DNA of 64,000 nucleotides from JBLNDJ01 sp050261515 (GTDB lineage Bacteria > Acidobacteriota > Terriglobia > Bryobacterales > Bryobacteraceae): the NCBI GenBank assembly GCA_050261515.1, contig JBLNDJ010000009.1, positions 1 to 64,000 of the forward strand, written 5' to 3'. The position numbers were made by a program, and so were the translations under genes. Shown here piece after piece: positions 7,454 to 15,958 of the stretch (position 1 is the stretch's first letter; the number at the start of each line of letters is the position of its first letter). Under the pieces are notes generated by a model, which saw nothing but the letters and a program-made list of their open reading frames with translations, did not search any database and was not told the origin of the DNA.

Positions 7454-8737
7454 TCAGTGTAGCTTTCTCAACTGCCGCGCCGCGATCAGCAGAGGGTCGG
7501 TGACGGTCGCAAAAGGCGGCGCATACGCCAGGTCGAGCTGCTCGAATTCCTCCAGCCGCATGCGGCTCGTCACGGCGGCGGCGATCACATCGATGCGCCC
7601 CTTCACGCCGTCCTCGCCCACGACGCTGCCGCCGAGCATCCGACCGCTCCCGCGCTCGGCGACCAGCTCGACGCGCACCGGAGTCCCGAAGAAATACCGA
7701 GGCTTCGAGATGCCGTCGATCGCGGCCGCCACCGCGTCGAACCCGCTGCGGCGAGCCTGGCATTCCGACAGCCCCGTCGCCGCGATCCCAAGCCCGCACA
7801 CGCGGACAATGAGCGTGCCGGCGACGCCCGCCAGCCGCTCGCGCCGACCGGCCGCGTTCGCGCCGGCCACGCGCCCCATCTTGTTCGCCGTGGTGCCGAG
7901 CGGCAGATACACCGGACTTTCCGTCACTAAATGCACGGTCTCGGCGCAATCGCCCGCCGCGTAAACGCCCGCAAGGTTCGTCTCCATGCGCTCGTTGACG
8001 CGAATCGCTCCGGTGCGCCCCAGCTCGATTCCCGCTTCGACGGCCAACTCCACATTCGGCCGCAGCCCGGCGGCAACCACCACGACGTCCCACTCGGAGC
8101 CGATGCGCTTTACGTGCTCGCCCAAGCGAAGTTCCACGCCGAAGCGTTCCAGATGCGAGCGAACCAGCGAAGTCAGCGCGGCGTCCTGGCGTCCGAGAAC
8201 GCAATCGGAGGCCTCGAACACCGTCACCACGGCACCCGACGCGCGCAGCACCTCGGCCATCTCGAGCCCCAGATACCCAGCCCCGATCACCGCGCCCCGC
8301 CGAGGCCGCCGGGTCGAAAGAAACTGCTTCAGCCGCTCGGCATCGCCCATCGAAGACAGCGTGAACACATGCGGCTGCCCCGCCCCCTCGATCGCCGGGA
8401 GCGAGGGCCGGGCGCCGGTCGCAATGATGAGCCGGTCGTATCGAATCCGCTCGCCGCCCGCAATCGAGACCTCCCGCCGCGCATGCGAAATCGAAGTGAC
8501 CTCAGCCCCAATGCGAACGTCGATGTTACGCTCGCGCCGTAAGTATTCGGGACTGTAGCGGACAAGCTGCTCGAGCGAAGCGACCGGCCCCTCCACGTAA
8601 TAGGGCAAACCACAAGCGCCCCAGGCCACAGCCCGGCTCTTCTCGAGAACCACGATGTCCAAGGAAGGATCCAGCCGGCGGGCGCGCGCGGCCGCGCTCA
8701 TCCCCGCCGCGACCCCGCCGATCACGACAAGACGCAT
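7454..8737 (-). CDS. FAD/NAD(P)-dependent disulfide oxidoreductase of the CoA-disulfide reductase type
   Basis: The 427-residue flavoprotein starts with the FAD-binding motif GGVAAGMSAAARARR (residues 7-21). A single conserved cysteine, C42, lies in the segment ACGLPYY. That is the CoA-disulfide reductase/NADH oxidase arrangement of one redox cysteine rather than a CxxxxC pair. A second dinucleotide motif (GAGYLGLEMAEVL) and the FAD motif GVYAAGDC follow, with a C-terminal dimerisation domain. It could reduce CoA disulfide or CoA persulfide, or act as an NADH oxidase. It is 4 bp upstream of the redoxin gene, consistent with a small thiol-redox operon. Its start lies beside a heptamer repeat array. 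Confidence 0.87.
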   Translation of the reverse strand: MRLVVIGGVAAGMSAAARARRLDPSLDIVVLEKSRAVAWGACGLPYYVEGPVASLEQLVRYSPEYLRRERNIDVRIGAEVTSISHARREVSIAGGERIRYDRLIIATGARPSLPAIEGAGQPHVFTLSSMGDAERLKQFLSTRRPRRGAVIGAGYLGLEMAEVLRASGAVVTVFEASDCVLGRQDAALTSLVRSHLERFGVELRLGEHVKRIGSEWDVVVVAAGLRPNVELAVEAGIELGRTGAIRVNERMETNLAGVYAAGDCAETVHLVTESPVYLPLGTTANKMGRVAGANAAGRRERLAGVAGTLIVRVCGLGIAATGLSECQARRSGFDAVAAAIDGISKPRYFFGTPVRVELVAERGSGRMLGGSVVGEDGVKGRIDVIAAAVTSRMRLEEFEQLDLAYAPPFATVTDPLLIAARQLRKLH

Positions 8738-8739
8738 GG

Positions 8740-8850
8740 AGAAGGCAGAAGCTAGAATTCAGAAGCCAGAATTCAGAAGCTAGAATTCAGAAGCCAGAAG
8801 CCGGAAGTAAGACCGCTCGCGGGCGGCTTCTGACTTCTGAATTCCGGCTT
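8740..8850. repeat. Heptamer-based tandem repeat with an inverted arm (copy 1)
   Basis: Three exact copies of the 14-mer AGAATTCAGAAGCY at 8754-8795 are flanked by a degenerate copy at 8740-8753 and a half copy at 8796-8802. The complementary arm at 8824-8850 lets the region fold into a long imperfect hairpin. It fills the gap between the antagonist stop (8852) and the flavoprotein start (8737). A related array is at 12442-12519. Confidence 0.9.
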
Positions 8851-8851
8851 C

Positions 8852-9253
8852 TTAGCTTTCCTGTTCTTTCACGAACCTCAGTATATCGAAGTGCCGCACG
8901 GCCCGGTCCGGGAAGAAGCTGTTCACTGCGTCCTGCTCGTCGTTGAACAGCTCGAAGACCGTGGTGAGCTTGGTGAAAAGCAGCAGCTCGATGTTGCGGC
9001 GGTTCAGGTTCTCGAGCTTGAGCTTTCCGCCCAGCTTGCGCATCGAGGTGAAGCCCACGACCAGGGCACCGAGCCCCGTGCTGTCGATGTATTCGAGGGC
9101 GGCCAGGTTGAGGATGACGTTGCGGGTGCCGGCGGAAGTGAACTCGCGCAGCTTGTCGCGCAGCGCTCCGGCGGCGTCGCCGACCGTGAGGCGTCCCTTC
9201 AGGTCGAGGATCGTGATGCCTTCGCGCGCTCTCTGAGCGATCTCCAGCGCCAT
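8852..9253 (-). CDS. STAS-domain anti-sigma factor antagonist (SpoIIAA/RsbV-like)
   Basis: The 133-residue protein is a single STAS domain. The regulatory serine is S58 in EYIDSTGLGAL, the position phosphorylated in SpoIIAA. When dephosphorylated, such proteins bind an anti-sigma kinase and free its sigma factor. The N-terminal strand ITILDLKGRLTVGDAAG is typical. The tail after residue 105 is longer than in minimal family members. It follows the response-regulator gene by 7 bp, so the two are likely cotranscribed, linking two-component sensing to partner switching. No anti-sigma kinase is adjacent. Confidence 0.88.
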   Translation of the reverse strand: MALEIAQRAREGITILDLKGRLTVGDAAGALRDKLREFTSAGTRNVILNLAALEYIDSTGLGALVVGFTSMRKLGGKLKLENLNRRNIELLLFTKLTTVFELFNDEQDAVNSFFPDRAVRHFDILRFVKEQES

Positions 9254-9260
9254 CGCCGTG

Positions 9261-9980
9261 TTAGCCGGCCTTCTGCTCGGTTTCCTTCTCGCTCTGCTTC
9301 TCGGGGGTTTCGATCATGTACCCCACGCCGCGCACCGTGTGGATCAGCTTCTGCGGCCAGCGGTCGTCCACCTTGCTGCGCAGGTGGCGTATGTAGACGT
9401 CCACGATGTTCGTCAGCCCGTCGTAGTCCATGTCCCAGACGTGCTCGACGATCATTGTGCGGCTGAGCGGCCGCCCCCGGTTGCGCATCAGGTATTCGAG
9501 GATGCTGAACTCTTTCGGAGCCAGCTCGATCGGTTCGCCGTTGCGCGTCACCTTGCGCCGTATGCAGTCGAGCGTGAGGTCGCCGACCTGCAATCGTTCC
9601 GGCGTCGGCTGTCCCCGTCTGAGCAGGGCTCGAACGCGCGCCAGAAGCTCCGTAAACGAAAAAGGCTTGCCGAGATAATCGTCCGCGCCCCGTTCCAGGC
9701 CCTTTACACGATCGTCCACCGCGCCGAGGGCGCTCAGGATCAAAACCGGCGGGCTTGCCTTCCGGTTCCGGATCTTCTCGAGGACCTTCAGCCCGTCCAT
9801 GTCGGGCAGCATCAGGTCGAGAATGATCAGGTCGTAGTCTGTGGCGTGCATCATCTCGAGGCCGGTAGCGCCGTCCCCTGCCGAGTCCACTGCGTATCCG
9901 GCACTTTCCAGTCCGCGAGCGACAAAATCAGCGATGCGCTTTTCGTCTTCAATGACCAGTATTCGCATCTGTTCCTTCAT
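9261..9980 (-). CDS. OmpR/PhoB-type response regulator
   Basis: This 239-residue DNA-binding response regulator has a receiver domain (residues 5-120) with the acidic pocket EDEK, phospho-acceptor D55 in LIILDLMLP and the conserved lysine in GKPF. The C-terminal winged helix (about 130-225) includes LAPKEFSILEYLMRNRGRPLSR and the recognition-wing end HTVRGVGYMIE. It resembles the MprA/CusR branch. The partner histidine kinase is not adjacent. Met5 is an alternative start. It leads a two-gene unit with the STAS antagonist. Confidence 0.92.
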   Translation of the reverse strand: MKEQMRILVIEDEKRIADFVARGLESAGYAVDSAGDGATGLEMMHATDYDLIILDLMLPDMDGLKVLEKIRNRKASPPVLILSALGAVDDRVKGLERGADDYLGKPFSFTELLARVRALLRRGQPTPERLQVGDLTLDCIRRKVTRNGEPIELAPKEFSILEYLMRNRGRPLSRTMIVEHVWDMDYDGLTNIVDVYIRHLRSKVDDRWPQKLIHTVRGVGYMIETPEKQSEKETEQKAG

Positions 9981-10285
9981 TTTTCACTGCTGTGCTCCCA
10001 AAGGCCCCCGAGGAGCATGCTCATGGCTCGGAATCATTCACACCGATGAACATACCACAAAGCCAACGCCAATCTGAAGATTTCCTAATCCTTCCGCGGG
10101 ATGGTTGGCGGGGCCATGACCCTCGTAATCCGCCTCGGGCCTGCACCTTCATTTTTACATAGGATAGCAAAGCTTAATCTGGACATTAAGACACCGCTTC
10201 ATGGCGAAGCACCCCGCGGACGATAACGGGAAGGGGGCGTGCGCGCTCAGGCTGCCCCGCGCCCGCGGCCGGGGGTTCCCCACCG
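9981..10285. other. Intergenic region of about 305 bp without a recognisable gene
   Basis: This gap lies between the response-regulator start and the acyltransferase stop. It should contain the promoter for the regulator operon. No convincing coding frame, tRNA or small RNA was recognised. AT-richer stretches at 10040-10090 and 10150-10190 contrast with the surrounding GC-rich DNA, and are the likeliest places for promoter elements. Confidence 0.5.
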
Positions 10286-11377
10286 CTACGGTCGCGAGGT
10301 CCTCGGGTTGAAGAAGTACCAGCCCAGCGAAAAGCTCAGCCGCGCCCAGTTCTTCCACTGCGTCCGCGCCAGCGACAGGAACAGCATCAGGACGATCAGC
10401 ACCGCCGAGCACGCGAGCACCTGCGCCACGCTCAGGCTCTCGCGCCAGAACCAGAACCAGCGCCCGTACACCAGCTCGATGTGCACCCAGTAGACCAGCA
10501 GCGACGTGACCCCGAACTGCCGCACCCAGCTCCAGCTTCCCGCCGAGTGCCGCGTCCACAAGTGCGCGAAGGAGAGCAGCAGGAGCACCGCGCCGGTCTT
10601 CATCAAGATCAGCCACGGGCTGTTGAGCCAGAAATCCGACTTCGCGTAAATCGAATACGGGAAGCTCGAGCAGTAATTCCCGGCCAGAATCAGGCCGAAG
10701 CCCGCCAGCGCGCTCCACTGCGCCAGGCGGTCGTACTCCTCGGCCGAGGTCAGCCGGATGATGCTGCCGGCGCTCATTCCGAAGGCGACGAACGCCGCCC
10801 AGGGGAAAAAGCCGAACGCCGCGGCGTCGGGCGCGATGTAAGCTTTCAGCACCGCCGGCACGCCGCTCCATTCGAGCTGCGAAACCAGCGGCGACAGGCC
10901 CGCAATCGCGACGCCCAGTGCCGCGCACAGCCGCACGCGGTCCACCGTCGTGAACACCGCCATCACCGACAGCAGCGCCACCGAAAGGCCCATGCAGTTC
11001 AGGACGTCCACACGCAACAAATCCGTCCACGGGCTCCCCGGCAGTCCGAAGACCCACAATTGAAGCCGGAACAGGAACGCGACCATGAACAGATACTTCG
11101 ACCTTCCAAGAGCCTTCAGCACGCGCGCACCGCCGGACAGGCCCTTGCGCTCGCCCGAGTGCATCAGAAACGCAAACGTCACGCCGAGCAGGAACAGGAA
11201 CACCGCGGGCGGCATCCCGCCGATGAACTGTGTGATCACATACGGGCCGTCGTTGCGCAGCTCGGTTTTCGTGAAGGCGTGGAAGGCGTGGCCATTCAGC
11301 ATGGTGATGGCCGCCAGGCCACGCACCCAGTCGAGAAACGCGAGCCGTTTCGAACCGGTTTGTGCGCCGCCCGTCAT
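10286..11377 (-). CDS. Membrane acyltransferase (DUF1624/heparan-alpha-glucosaminide N-acetyltransferase-like)
   Basis: The 363-residue integral membrane protein opens with RLAFLDWVRGLAAITMLNGHAFHAF, which matches the DUF1624/acyltransferase-3-like signature of an invariant D-x-x-R-G and a histidine on the first helix. About nine or ten hydrophobic helices follow. Proteins of this group move acetyl or other acyl groups across the membrane onto sugars or envelope polymers. The ATG overlaps the LolA stop in an ATGA junction, making it the third gene of a minus operon. That links the acylation to outer-membrane or lipoprotein biogenesis. The acceptor is unknown. Confidence 0.78.
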   Translation of the reverse strand: MTGGAQTGSKRLAFLDWVRGLAAITMLNGHAFHAFTKTELRNDGPYVITQFIGGMPPAVFLFLLGVTFAFLMHSGERKGLSGGARVLKALGRSKYLFMVAFLFRLQLWVFGLPGSPWTDLLRVDVLNCMGLSVALLSVMAVFTTVDRVRLCAALGVAIAGLSPLVSQLEWSGVPAVLKAYIAPDAAAFGFFPWAAFVAFGMSAGSIIRLTSAEEYDRLAQWSALAGFGLILAGNYCSSFPYSIYAKSDFWLNSPWLILMKTGAVLLLLSFAHLWTRHSAGSWSWVRQFGVTSLLVYWVHIELVYGRWFWFWRESLSVAQVLACSAVLIVLMLFLSLARTQWKNWARLSFSLGWYFFNPRTSRP

Positions 11378-12048
11378 TTCTGCGGATACTCTTTCTTGAC
11401 GTTCGCCGGAAGGTTCAGCCGGAACGAGGAGTCCGCCAGGCCGGGGTTGAGTTTCAGGTCCGAATACGTCACGAGGTAGTAATCGTCGTTGCCCTGCACG
11501 AAACGCTGTTGCACCGGATGTCCGGCGTCGGCGGGAATCCAGAGCTCGACTTTTTTGATCTGCTCACGCATCTTCGCCGCCTTCGGCACGAGATCGAGCC
11601 GCGTCGTCTTCCGCCCGTTCACGGTTTCCTCGCCGGCCGCCGTCACCGTGTAGTCCTTGGCGATGTCCTTTCCGGATCCGCCGAAGCCGAGCACGAGAAA
11701 TTTATCGACAAGCCCGCCGAACTTCCCCAGATTGTAGATCTGGACCGTGTTGATCTTCGGATAGTAGATCTCGGCCGTGTTGCCCTGAACGGCGATCGAG
11801 CGCGCGTTGGGATCGGTGAAGTCGATGCGCATCGCCAGCGTGCGCCCCGAGCGCCTCAGCGACATCTCCCCGTTCTCGACTGTCTTGTCGTTGAGCACGG
11901 CGGTGAACTCGGTGCGCTTGAGCTTGCCCGAAACCTGCTTGAACGACGAAGCTTCCTGGTCCATGCGCGCCAGCACCGCCTGCACGGTCTCGGCGCACGC
12001 CGGTAAAACACAAGCCAGGAGAAATACGGCGAGAGAGCGTGGAATCAT
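11374..12048 (-). CDS. LolA-like outer-membrane lipoprotein carrier protein
   Basis: This 224-residue periplasmic carrier has the LolA/LppC fold that ferries lipoproteins to the outer membrane. The start at 12048 is chosen because it opens directly into a signal peptide (RSLAVFLLACVLPACA); the longer frame overlaps the upstream gene. Mature-part features are VQAVLARMDQEASSFKQVSG and the strand-rich segment MSLRRSGRTLAMRIDFTDP with IYYPKINTVQIYNLG, as in the LolA concave sheet. The assignment to classical LolA versus a LolA-related MucB/DUF protein is not certain. It is 4 bp downstream of the small membrane protein gene and overlaps the acyltransferase by 4 bp. Confidence 0.82.
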   Translation of the reverse strand: MIPRSLAVFLLACVLPACAETVQAVLARMDQEASSFKQVSGKLKRTEFTAVLNDKTVENGEMSLRRSGRTLAMRIDFTDPNARSIAVQGNTAEIYYPKINTVQIYNLGKFGGLVDKFLVLGFGGSGKDIAKDYTVTAAGEETVNGRKTTRLDLVPKAAKMREQIKKVELWIPADAGHPVQQRFVQGNDDYYLVTYSDLKLNPGLADSSFRLNLPANVKKEYPQK

Positions 12049-12052
12049 GCCG

Positions 12053-12418
12053 TCATTGCCGCGCGAACGCGATGTAGCCTTTCGTCTCGGCTTCGGAATC
12101 GAGAGCGGGCTCGAGCCGCACGATGTTCCGGGCCTCGCCGCGGGCGCGAAGCATCTCGCGAACCTTGTCGATCCGCTTGTCCTCGGGCACGGAGGAGAGC
12201 AGTTCCGCATCGATCCAATACACGTTCGTGCCATGCGCGCCCTGAAGAATCGCGATCCGGCTCGCGCCCGGAATCCGCTGCTGATCGCGGAACCAGGCCC
12301 GAGGCGTCAAGAACAGGAAAACCAAGATCAGCCCGACCATCACGTCGTACTGCCACGTGGCGCGAGCGTAATCCCAAAGGATGAAGCGTTTGAGGCCCGT
12401 CAGCAAAGCGGAAGCCAT
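12053..12418 (-). CDS. Small single-pass membrane protein of unknown function
   Basis: The gene encodes 121 residues with one membrane helix near residues 25-40 (YDVMVGLILVFLFLTP) and a soluble C-terminal domain including RIAILQGAHGTNVYWIDAEL and a charged helix KRIDKVREMLRARGEARN. I do not recognise a named family. It is the first gene of an operon with the LolA-like carrier and acyltransferase, so an envelope role is likely. The upstream side is the second heptamer repeat array. Confidence 0.7.
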   Translation of the reverse strand: MASALLTGLKRFILWDYARATWQYDVMVGLILVFLFLTPRAWFRDQQRIPGASRIAILQGAHGTNVYWIDAELLSSVPEDKRIDKVREMLRARGEARNIVRLEPALDSEAETKGYIAFARQ

Positions 12419-12441
12419 AAATTTTAGTGTAACAGGAAGAG

Positions 12442-12519
12442 AGAATTCAGAAGTCAGAAGTCAGTAGCCAGAAGGGCCACGCCCCGGTTTTCTTCTGTCT
12501 TCTGACTTCTGGCTCCTTC
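12442..12519. repeat. Heptamer-based repeat with inverted arm (copy 2)
   Basis: The left arm at 12442-12476 is built of AGAATTC, AGAAGTC, AGAAGTC, AGTAGCC and AGAAGGG heptamers. The right arm at 12491-12519 is their reverse complement with a few mismatches, so the region can form a long stem. Like copy 1 it sits between the stop of one minus-strand gene and the start of the next, and may act as a transcript end or mRNA-stability element. Confidence 0.9.
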
Positions 12520-12520
12520 T

Positions 12521-13483
12521 TCAGGCTTCCCTCGCCACCGCCACCAGATCGCTGAACAGCCCATAGGCTGTCTGTTCAACCGTGGGGTTAATCGATACGG
12601 TTCCCAGCGTTCCCATCAGGTCGGTGTGGAGCAGGATGAGGTTCGATGTGCCCTCGACAGCCGCGAGCACGTCAGTTTTGTCAAGCACCTCGGCCCTCAC
12701 GCGCACCTTTACTTCTTGTTTGATGCGCCGGGCCCGGCTGACGATTCGCACCGTCTTGCCCTTCCGGTCGAGTTCCTGCACCTTGGCCGGCGTCAAACGG
12801 GCGATGCCTCGCGGCTCGATCTGCCCGGGCGTGATGGAGGCGTCCATCAGAACGTTCGCGAGCGCCGCGATTTTGGCTGCCGAGTCCCAGCCGTCGAGAT
12901 CGAACGACGGGTCGGCTTCCGCGATGCCCAGCCGCTGCGCCACCCGGATGCCCTCTTCCATCGGCAGCCCGTCGCGCATCGCTTCGACCACGATCTTGCT
13001 GGTCGAATTCAGCACGCCCGTGATGCCGAGCACCGTCACTCCCGGCAGGTGATCCCGAACCATGTTGAACACCGGCGCGCCGTCCATCACGGTCGATTCG
13101 AACCGGAAGTGCACGCCCGCCCGGCGCGCCTCCTCGCGCAGGGCCGCGTAGGCGTGCGCGATCGGGCCTTTGTTCGCGGTGACGACGTGCATGCCACGCG
13201 CGAACGCCGCGCGTATGTGCGCGATCGCGGGCTCGCCCGTCGCGGGATTGAGCGGCGTGATTTCGATCGCGACCTCGGCCCGCGCGCAGTCCAGAAACTC
13301 GTCGGCCGAAGACGCCGCGGGACCGAACGCCGGCTCGCCCGAAATGCCCCGCCTGTCCACCGCGGTGCCGTGCCGCGCCGTGTGGATCCCCACAATCCGG
13401 AACGGATACGACCCGCGCTTTTTCTCCATCAGGCGCGCAAAGGCGCGGCCCACGTTTCCGAAGCCGATCAGCGCAACGTCCAT
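12521..13483 (-). CDS. Homoserine dehydrogenase
   Basis: This 320-residue enzyme reduces aspartate semialdehyde to homoserine with NAD(P)H, at the branch to threonine and methionine. The Rossmann motif GFGNVGRAF lies at residues 7-15. The catalytic-domain segments VTANKGPIA and the homoserine dehydrogenase signature region (GITGVLNSTSKIVVEAM, followed by ADPSFDLDGWDSAAKIAALANVL) are clear. No C-terminal ACT domain is present, so it would lack classical threonine feedback through ACT. It overlaps the stop of the DUF4139 gene by one base (TGATG), an odd translational coupling with an envelope protein. Confidence 0.88.
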   Translation of the reverse strand: MDVALIGFGNVGRAFARLMEKKRGSYPFRIVGIHTARHGTAVDRRGISGEPAFGPAASSADEFLDCARAEVAIEITPLNPATGEPAIAHIRAAFARGMHVVTANKGPIAHAYAALREEARRAGVHFRFESTVMDGAPVFNMVRDHLPGVTVLGITGVLNSTSKIVVEAMRDGLPMEEGIRVAQRLGIAEADPSFDLDGWDSAAKIAALANVLMDASITPGQIEPRGIARLTPAKVQELDRKGKTVRIVSRARRIKQEVKVRVRAEVLDKTDVLAAVEGTSNLILLHTDLMGTLGTVSINPTVEQTAYGLFSDLVAVAREA

Positions 13484-15426
13484 CAGAACTCCGCCGTTTC
13501 GATCATCTGGTTTAACTCGCTCTCGAGCGCGGCCTTGTTCTTGCGCGCCTCGCTTTGCGCGTCGCGCAGCGAAGCCAGCGCGACCTCCTGGGCCGCAAGC
13601 TGCGCCGCATATTTCTGAACCTGATCCTGCTGGCCGCTGACCCGGTTCAGGCTCGCAATGTTCTGCCGCAGCCGGTCCTGGTCGCGGACGATCTCGGCGA
13701 TCCGCTGCTCGGCGTCGCGCAGGGCGGTGTCGCTCGCGGCGATCTGCCTCTTCTTCGCGGCGATCGCCTCGAGCTGCTTCCTTACCGCGGCATCGAGATC
13801 CTTGTTCTGCACGTAACTGACGAACACATCCGGCGTAGCGTTTGTGAGCACCAACGTCTGATCGTAGACGCGCTCCTCGGCCACCGGCAGCTTTGCAGTC
13901 GAATCCGGCCCCAGCTTCACTTCAAAGCGGTACGCAGACGCCGTCGTCTCGACAGGCTTCGCCCCGGTCAGTCTGTAACCCGGCCGGATCGCGTGTTCGA
14001 CGACGAGCGTCTTCGCCTTCCGGTCCACGTTGCGGATCGTGTACGTCCGCGTCTCTTGCGCCGCGTAGCGCAACGTCAAGACACCGCGGCGGAGATGCGC
14101 CTCGCGCACCATGCCCCGCGACGAATCGAAGGCCGTTGTGATGCGCGTCCCCAGATCGACCGCATAGCTGATCAGCCGCTTATCGCCCGCCTTCACCGTC
14201 TCGACCAGCGCCTCACCGCCGTACGCGTTGCCGTCGAAGACCGTGATGGGGCCGCCGTCGAGCGTCTTGCCCGTCGAGTTGGTCAGCTCCGCGGCGTTCC
14301 TCGGATGCTCGGATTCCTCGTCCGAGTAGATGAGCAGCTTGCGAGCCGCGATCTTCTGCTGGAGGAACGGCAGCATTGCCGATTCCCCGCTCCGCACCGT
14401 GACCGGCGCGTCGAAGCGGTACTCGAACAACTCGCCGCGCTCGCTGCCCCCGGCCTGGGATGCGACCGTGCTGGGCACGATGACCGGCTCGCTCACCGCG
14501 GCCGCCATATCCGCCGCCTTGAACCGGCCCGCGGCGGGCGCCGGGGCCGCCGCGACCGCCGCCCTATGAAGCTCCGGCGCCGCCGCCTGCTGTTCGAGCA
14601 CATCCCTCGAAACCCGGTTCACATACCGCGGCTCGTACAAATTGCTCACGAACGAAACCGGCCGCCCAGAGACCAGCGCCAGCCGCACCTTGCTCCAGTC
14701 CTCGCCTGTCGTGTTGTCCACGATCGCCCAACCCTCGAGCGCGGGCTCCCCCGTTTCCCCGAAGATCAGCCGGTAACTCGACTTCCAGACCGGCGCCGGA
14801 ATCACGTAGCTCGCGGTGAGCCGGCGCGCCTTCGCGCCGGTCGAGTCGATGTAGACGCTGCGCTTCTCCTCCGAACGGCTGGTCGCGACCGTCGCGAGAT
14901 ACTCCTTCAACTGACCCTGAATCGCAGCGTCCGTGAACCGCACGGCCGTGATGCCCGCCAGGTCCACGGTGCGCAGTTCCCCCGAATCGAGCAGCAACGC
15001 CGCCTGCTCCCGCGGCAACTGCTGCGCGCCGCCGGTTTCGCGCGCGCTCACGATCAGGCCCGCAACCGCCTCCGCGCCCGTCCTCAACTCCACGCGCGCC
15101 CCGCGCAACTGGTCGAGCAGCGCGCTCAGCGGCTGCCGCTCGTGCATGCGGAACGGGAACGCTTCGAGCTTCATCCCCAGCGGCTCGCTCGCATCGTACC
15201 GCAGCCCCGTCACCGCGCCGCCGCCGGCCTCGACCAGCGTGAGCGACTTCAACACATCGTTCATATCGCCGGCCTTGAACCGCAGCGCGGCGCTCTCGCC
15301 CGCCTTCAGCTCGCCCGCGCGGACGAAGTACCCGACGCCGTTCTTGTAGAGAACGACCTCCGTAACCGGCAGCTCCGCCCACGAGGCGGCCGCCGCCATC
15401 AGCGCAACGCACAGAAAGGCCCGCAT
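13483..15426 (-). CDS. Secreted DUF4139 domain protein
   Basis: The 647-residue protein starts at 15426, where a signal peptide (FLCVALMAAAASWA) begins; a longer frame upstream runs through the YjbQ gene antisense and is rejected. The N-terminal segment ELPVTEVVLYKNGVGYF and the C-terminal half with APVWKSSYRLIFGETGE and GWAIVDNTTGEDW are characteristic of DUF4139 proteins, a beta-rich family also seen in mucoidy-inhibitor-like proteins. A coiled coil occupies about residues 565-640 (KRQIAASDTALRDAEQRIAE and following). The biochemical role of the family is unknown. It sits 14 bp after YjbQ and overlaps the homoserine dehydrogenase gene. Confidence 0.82.
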   Translation of the reverse strand: MRAFLCVALMAAAASWAELPVTEVVLYKNGVGYFVRAGELKAGESAALRFKAGDMNDVLKSLTLVEAGGGAVTGLRYDASEPLGMKLEAFPFRMHERQPLSALLDQLRGARVELRTGAEAVAGLIVSARETGGAQQLPREQAALLLDSGELRTVDLAGITAVRFTDAAIQGQLKEYLATVATSRSEEKRSVYIDSTGAKARRLTASYVIPAPVWKSSYRLIFGETGEPALEGWAIVDNTTGEDWSKVRLALVSGRPVSFVSNLYEPRYVNRVSRDVLEQQAAAPELHRAAVAAAPAPAAGRFKAADMAAAVSEPVIVPSTVASQAGGSERGELFEYRFDAPVTVRSGESAMLPFLQQKIAARKLLIYSDEESEHPRNAAELTNSTGKTLDGGPITVFDGNAYGGEALVETVKAGDKRLISYAVDLGTRITTAFDSSRGMVREAHLRRGVLTLRYAAQETRTYTIRNVDRKAKTLVVEHAIRPGYRLTGAKPVETTASAYRFEVKLGPDSTAKLPVAEERVYDQTLVLTNATPDVFVSYVQNKDLDAAVRKQLEAIAAKKRQIAASDTALRDAEQRIAEIVRDQDRLRQNIASLNRVSGQQDQVQKYAAQLAAQEVALASLRDAQSEARKNKAALESELNQMIETAEF

Positions 15427-15440
15427 GAGAGTAGGCTCCT

Positions 15441-15854
15441 TTATTCGCCCATCGCCTTGATGATGACCTTCTTCGGACGCCGCCCGTCGAACTCGGCGTA
15501 GTAGATCTGCTGCCACGGTCCCAGATCGAGCCGCCCCGCGGTCACGGGCACGATCACCTCGTGGTGCACCAGCAGGCTCTTCAGGTGGGAATCGCCGTTG
15601 GTCTCGCCGGTCCTGTGGTGACGGTAATCCTCGCGGAACGGCGCGAGCTTCTCCAGCCACTCGTCGATATCGGCAATCAGCCCGTCCTCGGCATCGTTCA
15701 CCCACACGCCGGCCGTGATGTGCATGGCCGAGATCAGGATCATCCCTTCGCGCATCCCGCTCTTGGCCAGCACGCTCTCCACCTGCGGCGTGACGTTGAT
15801 GTACTCGCGGTGCTTCCTGGTGTTGAAAGTCAGGTATTCCGTGTAAAACCGCAT
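15441..15854 (-). CDS. YjbQ/UPF0047 family protein (secondary thiamine-phosphate synthase type)
   Basis: The gene encodes 137 residues from ATG 15854, preferred because homologues begin near MRFYTEYLTF. The family signature is ISAMHITAGVWVNDAEDG with a second block HLKSLLVHHEVIVPVTAGRLDLGPWQQIYYAEFDG, giving the conserved histidine/aspartate cluster that binds metal. Some members substitute weakly for thiamine-phosphate synthase, but the physiological role is unsettled. It precedes the DUF4139 gene by 14 bp. The upstream 100 bp separate it from a divergent outer-membrane protein. Confidence 0.9.
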   Translation of the reverse strand: MRFYTEYLTFNTRKHREYINVTPQVESVLAKSGMREGMILISAMHITAGVWVNDAEDGLIADIDEWLEKLAPFREDYRHHRTGETNGDSHLKSLLVHHEVIVPVTAGRLDLGPWQQIYYAEFDGRRPKKVIIKAMGE

Positions 15855-15958
15855 CAATCGGAATGATACAATGGGCACTGTTCCGCGTCACTCACGCGCC
15901 GGCTTTGATATGGCTCCCGCCGCGAAGCAAATTTCTCCAGACTCAGGAGGAAGGCATT

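Noticed and set aside
9981..10285. Search for tRNA or riboswitch in the 305-bp gap
   Set aside because: No cloverleaf, TPsiC-like loop or known riboswitch core could be found by eye.
13483..15891. Long form of the DUF4139 frame starting upstream at 15891
   Set aside because: The first 155 residues run antisense through YjbQ and lack a signal peptide; the start at 15426 gives a clean secreted protein.
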